Assembly (NCBI GenBank): GCA_018005585.1
Contig: JAGMZX010000041.1
Span: 1-40,723 of the forward strand
DNA from: Candidatus Hydrogenedentota bacterium
GTDB lineage: Bacteria > Hydrogenedentota > Hydrogenedentia > Hydrogenedentales > JAGMZX01
DNA: 40,723 nucleotides
Direction: 5' to 3'
In this document: piece by piece, positions 16,236-23,389 of the stretch
Numbering within the stretch: position 1 is the stretch's first letter
How the letters are laid out: each line of letters begins with the position of its first letter
The notes under the pieces: model-generated
Database searches by the model: none
The model's input: the letters and a program-made list of their open reading frames with translations, nothing else
What the model was told of the DNA's origin: nothing
Translations under genes and position numbers: made by a program

Positions 16236-18188
16236 ATGATGCGGCGATGTCTTGCCCTGCTCGCGACCTTCTCGTGGCCGTGGCTGGCCACCGCCTGGGC
16301 GCCGTTGCCCATGTGCCCTCCGGCGGATGCGCCCGGCCCCGCCGACATGCCCCGTGTGCTCGACCGCCTGTACGCCGCGATCGAGGGCCAGGCGCGTCAA
16401 CTGCTGACGACCGTCCACCCTTGGGACAGTGATCCCCAGTTCAAACTGCTCACCGAGAGCCGGCACGACGAGCACTGGGTTCGTCCGAACACGGGCGCAT
16501 TCGCGGGATTCTGCTTTCTGTGCCGGTTTGGCGCGTATGACGCCGCCCGCACCGGCGTTACGCGCGAGGAATTGCTCCAAAGCGCCGTAATCCCGATGGG
16601 CCGGTATCTGGTGGCCACGCATGTGACCGGGTCGCGCGCGACCGGCGACGGCGAGCCCTGGGGTGACCAGTGGCAGTCGGCGCACTGGGCGCACATGCTC
16701 GCGCGCGGCGCATGGTGGGTGTGGCACAGCCTGCCGGAAGACCTGCGCGAGGGCGTGTGCCGCGTCATCGCGCATGAGGCGGACCGTTTCGTCCACGAGG
16801 CGCCGCCCCACAATCTGGCCGACGACACGAAGGCCGAGGAAAACGCCTGGAACTGTCAGGCGCTCTCGACGGCTATTGTCCTGATGCCCGATGACCCGCG
16901 CCGGCCCGATTGGGAGCGCGCGTTCCAGCGCTGGGCCTTGTCGTCGTTCCTGCGGCCGGCCGATGCGGCGTCGGACGCGGTCATGGACGGCAGGCCGTTG
17001 TCTGAGCAGTTCACCGGCGCAAACATCTACGACGATTTCACGCTCGAAAACCACGGCCGCATTCACCCAGACTACATGTCCACGTTCCTGCTGTCGGCGG
17101 GTTGCGTCCTCGACTTCGCCATGACCGGGCGCACGCCGCCGCAGGCCCTCTTCCACAATGTGCCGGGACTGTACGAGAACCTGAAATGGTTCTCGCTGCC
17201 GGGCGGCGGGTTCGTCTATCCCAACGGCCAGGATTGGGAACTCTTCCGCGACCCCGAGTGGCTGGTGGTCCACATGCTCATGGCCGCGCACGGCGGCGAC
17301 CCGGACGCGTGGAGCCTGCTGCGGTGCTGCCTCGATACTCAGGACAAGATGCAGGCCCGCACGCCGTCGGGCGCGGTCTATCTCGACAGCGAGTTCTTTT
17401 TCCCCTCGACCCGGACGGACCAGTTGTACTACAACGTGCTCGCGTGGCTTTTCGGGCAATACCGTAACCCCACCGTGGACGCGCCGCGCGCGCGTCTCGG
17501 CGTGCTGGCGCTTGAGAAGGGGCGCATTCTGCTTCACCGCACGGCTGATGCCGTCCATACGATAAGTTGGGGCGCGGAAATCATGGTCCAGTTCGTGCCG
17601 CAACGGCTCGACCGGGTCACCTCGCCTTGCCCACAAAGCGGGATCGGCCATATCCGCCTCGCGGGCGCGAAGGAGGCGCTGCCCGTGCAGGTGCGCCGTA
17701 TCGCCGTAGACAGAGAAGACGGTTTTTCAGCCGGGCTCGACCTCGTGTACGGCGATGGCCTTGCAGCGGCGCGGTGGCGCGTGCGGTCCACGCCCGACGG
17801 CGTCATGCGCTGGCAGGCCACGCTCACGGCTCTCCAGGACATCGAAACGGAAGAAGTCGCGGCGGGCCTGATTGGCGTTCTCAACAACGCGACGTGGGTA
17901 TACGAACGCGGCGTGCGCAACATCGGCATAGACGGCGCGAACCATGCCGTCGCCTGCGGCAGCGGCGAGGTGGTCCGCCGCGACGGCGCGCACGCCGTGT
18001 CCGTTGACGATGTGGTCCACATCACATCGGAAAGGCCGCTTTCGTGCTGTTACAGGGCGGCGGTCAAGCCTGATCGCGCCCGTTTCACGGATGAACTGTA
18101 CTTGATCTATCATGACGCGCGAACGAAGTGGCCAAGCGGCGCGGTAATCGCCGAACTGGACGCGCGCCTGACGGCGGCGCCGGAGTAG
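16236..18188 (+). CDS. Exported alpha/alpha-toroid protein, heparinase/alginate-lyase-like (putative)
   Basis: The 650-residue product begins with a signal peptide (about residues 1-22, MMRRCLALLATFSW...). The first 400 residues are helical with many Trp, matching the toroid of heparinase/alginate-lyase-type polysaccharide lyases. Conserved-looking active-site candidates are KAEENAWNCQAL and ENHGRIHPDYM, where Asn, His and Tyr recall the lyase Asn/His/Tyr arrangement. The C-terminal 220 residues are beta-rich, as in the lyase beta-sandwich. Family identity is inferred from pattern, not alignment. ATG 16236 follows the regulator stop by one base; an overlapping upstream start is unlikely because it would remove the signal peptide from the N-terminus. 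With the sulfatase upstream, degradation of a sulfated uronic-acid polysaccharide is a reasonable hypothesis. Confidence 0.65.
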   Translation: MMRRCLALLATFSWPWLATAWAPLPMCPPADAPGPADMPRVLDRLYAAIEGQARQLLTTVHPWDSDPQFKLLTESRHDEHWVRPNTGAFAGFCFLCRFGAYDAARTGVTREELLQSAVIPMGRYLVATHVTGSRATGDGEPWGDQWQSAHWAHMLARGAWWVWHSLPEDLREGVCRVIAHEADRFVHEAPPHNLADDTKAEENAWNCQALSTAIVLMPDDPRRPDWERAFQRWALSSFLRPADAASDAVMDGRPLSEQFTGANIYDDFTLENHGRIHPDYMSTFLLSAGCVLDFAMTGRTPPQALFHNVPGLYENLKWFSLPGGGFVYPNGQDWELFRDPEWLVVHMLMAAHGGDPDAWSLLRCCLDTQDKMQARTPSGAVYLDSEFFFPSTRTDQLYYNVLAWLFGQYRNPTVDAPRARLGVLALEKGRILLHRTADAVHTISWGAEIMVQFVPQRLDRVTSPCPQSGIGHIRLAGAKEALPVQVRRIAVDREDGFSAGLDLVYGDGLAAARWRVRSTPDGVMRWQATLTALQDIETEEVAAGLIGVLNNATWVYERGVRNIGIDGANHAVACGSGEVVRRDGAHAVSVDDVVHITSERPLSCCYRAAVKPDRARFTDELYLIYHDARTKWPSGAVIAELDARLTAAPE

Positions 18189-18208
18189 CGCCGCATGCGG
18201 GAACTCGG

Positions 18209-18349
18209 ATGAGCGACGACAACGACAGCCAGTTTTCTTTCCCTCTTGCCTGGGTCTTCCTGGCCCCGTACTACTTCGCGTACTATGTCATCCCGCAGTT
18301 GCTGGGCTATGCCGTGGCCCGGATACAGGAACAACTCGGCATCGATTAG
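18209..18349 (+). CDS. Small single-pass membrane protein (46 aa)
   Basis: A short acidic N-terminus (MSDDNDSQ) precedes one hydrophobic stretch rich in aromatic residues (FPLAWVFLAPYYFAYYVIP). An amphipathic tail, YAVARIQEQLG, follows. It lies 20 bases after the lyase-like gene on the same strand, behind a GGGAACTCGG stretch that could serve as ribosome site. No family is recognised. The longer frame from 18128 overlaps the lyase gene and is less likely. Confidence 0.5.
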   Translation: MSDDNDSQFSFPLAWVFLAPYYFAYYVIPQLLGYAVARIQEQLGID

Positions 18350-18398
18350 AACTTCGGTTGCAGCGGCCATTTCCGATGGGCGCCCTCTTTCGCATCGG

Positions 18399-18457
18399 GG
18401 CCGGCCCGGCCATCTTGCGCGCGTGTGCGGAACACAGGCAGGATACCCGCGCAACAC
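18399..18457. repeat. Degenerate copy of the GCATCTTGC / GGATACCC intergenic element
   Basis: GGCCGGCCCGGCCATCTTGC, a GTGTGCGGAACAC hairpin and GGCAGGATACCCGCGCAACAC occur in the same order as the hairpin pair and GGATACCCCGGCAACA tail near 2811-2895. It fills the 123-base gap before the thioredoxin-like gene. Similarity is partial and was judged by eye. Confidence 0.35.
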
Positions 18458-18472
18458 GAAAGGAGAAATCTT

Positions 18473-19048
18473 GTGCCGCGGCCGGGAAAAACATTCCTGT
18501 TCGGATGCCTGACCGGAACCCTGCTCGGCGTGTTGTTGGCCGCAGGCGGGGCTGTATCCGCCGTTTTCCTGTTCAAGGACCAGATTATTGGACTCGCGTC
18601 GAAACAGCTCAAGCCGCCGCCCATCACGATCGACGAGAAAGCGGACTACAACTGGGAGGTGGAAACGCCGGCGGGTTCGACGTTTGACCTGCGCACGCTC
18701 GCAGGCAAACCCGTCTTTCTGCATCTCTGGAGCGGCGAATGCTATTCGTGTCTGACCGAACTTGCGGGAATCGGCCGGCTTTACGGCCAGTTTGCGGGGA
18801 AAGGGGTGGAATTCTTGTGCATTGCGCGCGCGGGCATTGAGGAAGCGCCCCGGGCAGCCAGCGAAGCCGGCCTTGCCGCGCCTATCTATGTGTATGAGGG
18901 CGCGCGGCCCGCGCCGTTCGACGACGACGTGGTGCCTGCAACTTACATCATGGCCCATGACGGACGGATTGTCTTCAAGCACCTGGGCAGCGCGCAGTGG
19001 GACGCGCCGGTCGTGGCGGCGTTGCTCGAACGCATTGCCGCGCCGTAG
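18473..19048 (+). CDS. Membrane-anchored TlpA/thioredoxin-like protein
   Basis: The product (191 residues) has an N-terminal membrane anchor (about residues 8-36) and then a periplasmic thioredoxin-fold domain of the redoxin/TlpA type. The active site is WSGECYSC with Cys90 and Cys93. The usual WCxxC tryptophan contact is altered, because three residues separate Trp from the first Cys. The cis-proline is seen in VPATYIM. Function is probably thiol-disulfide exchange on exported proteins. The start is GTG 18473, supported by AGGAG seven bases upstream; the frame is open from ATG 18425, but that would add an unlikely basic leader in the repeat region. It is the last plus-strand gene of the carbohydrate block and faces a convergent HD-GYP-like gene 12 bases away. 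Confidence 0.82.
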   Translation: MPRPGKTFLFGCLTGTLLGVLLAAGGAVSAVFLFKDQIIGLASKQLKPPPITIDEKADYNWEVETPAGSTFDLRTLAGKPVFLHLWSGECYSCLTELAGIGRLYGQFAGKGVEFLCIARAGIEEAPRAASEAGLAAPIYVYEGARPAPFDDDVVPATYIMAHDGRIVFKHLGSAQWDAPVVAALLERIAAP

Positions 19049-19060
19049 GCGGGCTGCCCG

Positions 19061-19825
19061 TCAACCCGCCTTCATTGGCTTCCCGACTTCCTCCCGAATG
19101 AATACGTCGAGTAATTCCGGGTCGAAATGCTTGCCGCGCTCGCTCTTGAGATACGCGACGGCCTGCTTGTGCGTGCTGAACCCCTTGCGGTAAATCCGCG
19201 GCGTGGTCATGGCACAATAGACGTCGAGAATGCGCATGGCGCGCGCCAGGCGCGGAATGGCGTCCCGCTCCAGCCGCTCCGGGTAACCGGTGCCGTCGTA
19301 ACACTCATGGTGATAGCGGAGGATATCGGCGCATTCGACGAAGATATCCCATTCCTGCAGGAGTTCCGCGCCCAGCGTGGTGTGAGACTGGAGCTGCGTC
19401 CATTCGTCGTAGGTCAGCAGCGATTTCTTGGTCAGCACGTCATTGCCTATACGGAGTTTCCCGATATCCATCAGATAACCCGCGTGTTCGAGCGCGAGCC
19501 GCGCGTCCGCGTCCAGTTCCAGGGCCTGCGCGAACCGCACCGCATGTTCGTGGACGCGGCCGGTGGTGCCCGGCGCCTTGCCTTCCCGCATATCCAGCGC
19601 CAGGCCGATCAGGCGCAGTTGCGTCTCGTAACGCTTGCCCAGCGCGACGGCGGCATCCATGAGGGGCTGCACATCCTTCGCTGCGGTCGCCAGGGCCGTT
19701 ACGGCGTCCGGAAGGCGCTCGCCCTTCACCGCCGTGCGCACGAGCAGGTCCTTGCCCTGTGCCGCCGCTTCATATTTTTCCGTGTTCTTCGCGTTGCCGC
19801 CGATCACGAGTACGCGCTTTAGCAT
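19061..19825 (-). CDS. HD-GYP-like protein with altered HD motif
   Basis: The C-terminal two thirds of this 254-residue protein match the HD-GYP domain of cyclic-di-GMP phosphodiesterases. It has a helix with His92/His94, a core LMDIGKLRIGNDVLTK, a His148 region, and ILRYHHECYDGTGYP followed by RAMRILDVYCAMTT. The normal HDIGK is MDIGK here: the first metal-binding His is replaced by Met119, although His114 lies five residues earlier. The GYP triad is intact. The N-terminal 80 residues are not a receiver domain and are unrecognised. It may be catalytically weakened or act as a sensor. The start has no strong ribosome site. The gene is convergent with the thioredoxin-like gene and divergent from the alcohol dehydrogenase. 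Confidence 0.8.
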   Translation of the reverse strand: MLKRVLVIGGNAKNTEKYEAAAQGKDLLVRTAVKGERLPDAVTALATAAKDVQPLMDAAVALGKRYETQLRLIGLALDMREGKAPGTTGRVHEHAVRFAQALELDADARLALEHAGYLMDIGKLRIGNDVLTKKSLLTYDEWTQLQSHTTLGAELLQEWDIFVECADILRYHHECYDGTGYPERLERDAIPRLARAMRILDVYCAMTTPRIYRKGFSTHKQAVAYLKSERGKHFDPELLDVFIREEVGKPMKAG

Positions 19826-19988
19826 GGCCTAACCCTTTCCGTTGCGGGTATCTCAACCGAGGGGCATCTTATCAATCTGGCCTGTTTACGGCAATCCGTG
19901 CCCGGGGGGCGCGCAGTCGTGGGGCAAGCCCCCGAACGGGTGCGGCATCCCCCCCGGCTGGGGTATCCTTGACATGCGAGGAGACGCA

Positions 19989-20993
19989 ATGCGCGCGATG
20001 TTGTTGGAGGATATCGCTCCTATCGGGGCCGCGCCGCTGCGGCGGCGGGAGTTGCCAGACCCCGAACCGGGCCCGGGCGAGGCCCGGCTGCGCGTGCGCT
20101 GTTGCGCCATCTGCCGGACGGACCTGCACGTGGTCGAGGGCGACCTGCCGCGCGCGCGGCTGCCGCTCATCCCCGGCCATCAGGTGGTGGGCGTGGTCGA
20201 TGCGCTCGGGCCGGACTGCCGCACGCTGCGCGTGGGCCAGCGGGCCGGCGCGGCGTGGTTGCGACACACGTGCGGCGCATGCGGCTGGTGTCTGCGCGGA
20301 CAGGAAAACCTCTGCGAGGCGTCACGTTACACGGGCTATCACGAACATGGGGGCTACGCGGAATATGTGGTCGTGCCCGAGGTATTCGCCTACCCGATTC
20401 CGGACGTGTTCAGCGACGCGGACGCGGCGCCGCTGCTCTGCGCGGGGATAATCGGGTTCCGGGCGCTGAAACGGGCCCGTGTGCCCGAGGGCGGGACGCT
20501 CGCACTGTACGGGTTCGGTTCGTCCGCGCATGTGGTTCTGCAACTGGCGCGGCGGCGCGGCTGCCGGGTGTATGTGGTCTCGCGCGGCGGCGCGCACCTG
20601 CGCCATGCCGAGGAAATGGGCGCCGATTGGGCCGGGAGCGACCCCCAGGACATGCCCTCCAAGCCGGATAGTGCGATTATTTTCGCCCCGGCCGGCCGGC
20701 TGGTGCCGCAGGCGCTGGAATCGCTGCGCAAGGGCGGCGCCTTGGCGCTGGCAGGCATCTACATGTCGGAAATCCCGGCCTTGGACTATGAACGGCACCT
20801 GTTCTATGAGCGGGACATTCATTCCGTGACCGCGAACACGCGGGAGGACGGCCGGGAATTGCTCGCCGAGGCCGCTGCCATACCCCTGCGCCCCACGACC
20901 ACCGCGTATCCGCTGCATGAGGCCAACCGCGCCCTGGAAGACCTCAAGGCGGACCGCATCGCGGGCGCCGGGGTGCTCCTGCCCGGGGGCTGA
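19989..20993 (+). CDS. Zinc-dependent alcohol dehydrogenase family protein (TIGR02822-like)
   Basis: A 334-residue medium-chain dehydrogenase. The N-terminal GroES-like domain carries the catalytic zinc region CCAICRTDLH and PGHQVVG, where the usual Glu after GH is Gln. The structural zinc site has four Cys in CGACGWCLRGQENLC. The third catalytic ligand is probably the Cys in APLLCAGIIGFRAL, a pattern typical of the TIGR02822 group. The Rossmann half has YGFGSSAHVVLQLA, with a modified GxGxxG nucleotide loop. It likely oxidises or reduces a simple alcohol/aldehyde with NAD(P). ATG 19989 with GAGGAG 6-10 bases ahead is preferred over the longer frame from 19842. It stands alone; the 249 bases after it hold no further gene I can support. 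Confidence 0.87.
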   Translation: MRAMLLEDIAPIGAAPLRRRELPDPEPGPGEARLRVRCCAICRTDLHVVEGDLPRARLPLIPGHQVVGVVDALGPDCRTLRVGQRAGAAWLRHTCGACGWCLRGQENLCEASRYTGYHEHGGYAEYVVVPEVFAYPIPDVFSDADAAPLLCAGIIGFRALKRARVPEGGTLALYGFGSSAHVVLQLARRRGCRVYVVSRGGAHLRHAEEMGADWAGSDPQDMPSKPDSAIIFAPAGRLVPQALESLRKGGALALAGIYMSEIPALDYERHLFYERDIHSVTANTREDGRELLAEAAAIPLRPTTTAYPLHEANRALEDLKADRIAGAGVLLPGG

Positions 20994-21242
20994 AGTGGTG
21001 CCGTGCCCATGCGAGGCCCGCGTCCCAGCCAGGCCGTCCAACATACCGCGCCCGCCGGAACAGGAGTTGCCGCCGCAGGGCCGGAACCGTCATAATCTCA
21101 ATCGCGAAACCCTCTTTTTCAGGCGCAAGGCGCGTCTCATTGACAAGGGGAACTCCGTATTCTTGGACGCGGGACGCGGAAACGGTGCCCGTAACATCCC
21201 GCATTTGTCAAGACCGGCGCGCCCGGGAGCAGGCAACAAGGC

Positions 21243-22412
21243 ATGAAAGCAGAGACCCTCATGATCGGGACTGAGCTGCTGCTGGGGCAAATTCAGGACA
21301 CGAACGCCACATGGATGGCGCAGACCCTGGCGGCACACGGCATCCATCTCTACCAGAAGACGACGGTGGGCGATAACCCGGACCGAATCCGGGCGGCGCT
21401 CGAAGCGGCCCTGAGCCGGGCCGACACCGTGCTCTGCAGCGGCGGACTCGGCCCCACGGAGGACGACATCACCCGGGAATGCGTCGCGGCGGTGTTCGGG
21501 CGGCCGCTGGTGTATCACGAGGAGCTGTTTGAGCGGGTGCTGGCGCGGTTCGCCCACCTGCAGATGAAGATTACGGATAACAACAAGCGGCAGGCGTACA
21601 TTCCGGAGGGGGCGCTCGTGCTGGACAACCCCAACGGCACGGCGCCCGGTTTTCTCGTCGACGACCGGCGCGGGTTAGTGGCGTGCATGCCCGGGGTGCC
21701 TTGGGAGCTCAAGCCCATGATGGAAGCCCGTGTAATCCCGTACCTGCGCGGGAAATTCGGGCTGAGCGGCGTGCTGCACTACCGCGTGCTCAAGGTCTGT
21801 GCCATGGGCGAATCGCGGGTCGATGCGGCCATAGGCGACCTCATCACTCAGGGCAGCAACCCTACCATCGGTTTACTCGCCGGGCCGGATGCTGTCCGCA
21901 TTCGGATTGCCGCCCACGCGGGGTCGGTCGAAGCGGCGCGCGAACTGATCGCGCCGATCGAGGCGGCTGTCCGCGAGCGTCTGCCCGGCCTGGTCATGGG
22001 CGTGGACGACGAAACGCTCGAGGGTGTGGTGGACCGGCTGCTTGCTGAGAGGGGCTGGACGCTGGCCGTGGCCGATGCCGCAACGGGCGGGACCGTGACG
22101 GAGCGGCTGACGGGGGCGGGGGCGAGGCAGTTCGCCGGGGCGAGGATCCTGCCCGGCGTAGCGGAGGCAAGCGAGACAACGGCGCTTGACGTGGCCCAGC
22201 GCCTTTTGGTAGAGTTTGGAGCTCACTGCGCTTTGGTCTTGTTGGGGGAGCCGACGGTGGAGAGCGTGTTGGCGCTCTTTGTCAGTCCGGCGGGAAGCGC
22301 AACTTGGGCCATTGGGCGGCATCCGGACCCCGTTCGGGGCCGGGTACGGACGGCGGTCGTGGCGCTGGAGCATATCCGGCGGCGGCTCTCAGGCTATGCC
22401 AAGGAGTCGTGA
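21243..22412 (+). CDS. cinA: CinA-family protein with degenerate C-terminal domain
   Basis: The N-terminal 165 residues are a typical CinA/COG1058 domain (GTELLLGQIQDTNA, CSGGLGPTEDDITRE, NPNGTAPGF), which in relatives hydrolyses ADP-ribose or related nucleotides. A middle linker domain follows. The last 130 residues occupy the place of the PncC nicotinamide-mononucleotide deamidase domain. They lack its signatures: the catalytic ESCTGG is DAATGG (residues 278-283), and the AYSNEAK Tyr/Lys segment is not recognisable. The MAEG and TGIAGPGG segments are likewise absent or eroded. Total length 389 is slightly short. The start is the first ATG in the frame; no ideal ribosome site is present (GGGAGCAGGCAACAAGGC upstream). 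The C-terminus may have only a structural role. Confidence 0.85.
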   Translation: MKAETLMIGTELLLGQIQDTNATWMAQTLAAHGIHLYQKTTVGDNPDRIRAALEAALSRADTVLCSGGLGPTEDDITRECVAAVFGRPLVYHEELFERVLARFAHLQMKITDNNKRQAYIPEGALVLDNPNGTAPGFLVDDRRGLVACMPGVPWELKPMMEARVIPYLRGKFGLSGVLHYRVLKVCAMGESRVDAAIGDLITQGSNPTIGLLAGPDAVRIRIAAHAGSVEAARELIAPIEAAVRERLPGLVMGVDDETLEGVVDRLLAERGWTLAVADAATGGTVTERLTGAGARQFAGARILPGVAEASETTALDVAQRLLVEFGAHCALVLLGEPTVESVLALFVSPAGSATWAIGRHPDPVRGRVRTAVVALEHIRRRLSGYAKES

Positions 22413-22414
22413 CT

Positions 22415-22445
22415 GCCGCGTGCGGCGTTGCTTAAGTTTTTATTG
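22415..22445 (+). terminator. Weak hairpin and T-rich tract after cinA
   Basis: A short GCCG/CGGC stem (22415-22426) is followed after a few bases by TTGCTTAAGTTTTTATT. The stem is only four to five base pairs, so termination efficiency is doubtful. The rest of the gap to 22680 has a TATATA stretch near 22611 that could be a -10 region for the next gene, without a clear -35. Confidence 0.3.
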
Positions 22446-22679
22446 CAGAACGGTTTGTGCGGAGTTGTGGATGTGGCCGCCCGGGCCGGAATGGCCCGGA
22501 CGCGCAAGAGGGATGCTGAACGGTCCGGCGGGACGCCAGGAGGGCGTCTTGGTCCGGTGAGTCGCACTGCGGTGCGGCGTCGCGGGAAAGCACTGTGGCC
22601 TCCCGCGTATATATAACCTCCATTGGCGCCGGCTCCCGATGCTAAGCGTTACGGCGAAAATAAGGAGCACCGACCCAAT

Positions 22680-23045
22680 ATGCTAATCGAAGTTGTGGCC
22701 CTGTTACTGGTGTCGCAGCAACCGATGCAACCTTTCAAAGAAGGCATGGCCTCGTACTACACGGTCGAGAGCAGCAGCCGTCAAACCGCTTCCGGAGAAA
22801 ACCTGGCGAACAACGAATACACGTGCGCCATGCTGGACGGTGAATTCGGCGAGTATTTCTTGGTCGTGGCCGACAACGGTAATTCCGTGATCTGCCGGCT
22901 CAACGACCGCGGCCCCTATGTCGAGGGGCGCGTCATCGACCTGTCGCGGGCAGCCATACGCAAGTTGCATCCCAGCAAGGGGTTGCTGCACGTCAAAGTG
23001 TACCGGCTCGGCAAGACCCCGCCGAGCGCATCCTCTCCCCGCTGA
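22680..23045 (+). CDS. RlpA-like double-psi beta-barrel protein
   Basis: This small exported protein (121 residues) has a short hydrophobic N-terminus (LIEVVALLLVS) and an RlpA-type double-psi beta-barrel. Its family markers are GMASYY, TASGE, EYTCAM and CRLNDRGPYVEGRVIDLSRAAIRKL. RlpA proteins are lytic transglycosylases acting on peptidoglycan lacking peptide stems, often at the septum. The SPOR domain seen in E. coli RlpA is missing, giving a minimal form. The usual AAH after TASGE is changed to a Thr-Cys-Ala context. ATG 22680 is preceded by TAAGGAG about 12 bases away, slightly long. The signal segment is short for a lipoprotein and has no lipobox Cys, so it may be membrane-anchored or cleaved at low efficiency. 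Confidence 0.8.
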   Translation: MLIEVVALLLVSQQPMQPFKEGMASYYTVESSSRQTASGENLANNEYTCAMLDGEFGEYFLVVADNGNSVICRLNDRGPYVEGRVIDLSRAAIRKLHPSKGLLHVKVYRLGKTPPSASSPR

Positions 23046-23389
23046 CCTGACAGAGACTTGTCCGGCTACCCGGTGGATTCTACTCCACGGGGCATCTGCG
23101 GGTGTTTCAAGCCATCTCATTTTGGCTTCCCTAGCCCCGGCGCCGGGGCGTGAGTCCTTTTCTTCCGCAGGGCCTGCACGCCGCACTGCCGCCCGCCCAG
23201 ACGCGCCGTATTGCACTGCTTTTCAGGTTCGCGAACGTATTGCCGCGTTTCCTGGGGAGTGTGTAAGTTTACCACCGCTCATCTTGGCACGGCTTGCTGC
23301 CTGACGCCCCTTCTGTCGCGGAGCAAGCCCCGCGAAGAGCGAGCAGGGCTGCGGGCCCCGCACGTGACCGTATTTCTCTTGTGGAGTAT
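23046..23389. other. Gene-free 344-bp spacer with a string of hairpins
   Basis: No credible gene is seen. The spacer holds a GTGGA/TCCAC hairpin (about 23071-23086), an AAGCCA/TGGCTT hairpin (23109-23128) and a 16-bp perfect palindrome GCCCCGGCGCCGGGGC (23134-23149) trailed by CCTTTTCTT. The last may terminate the RlpA-like transcript. The right half is GC-rich without other clear structure. Confidence 0.5.

Noticed and set aside
21140-21210. TTGACAA ... TTGTCAA inverted repeat upstream of cinA
   Set aside because: Seven-base arms about 57 bases apart are expected by chance and no regulator site is implied.
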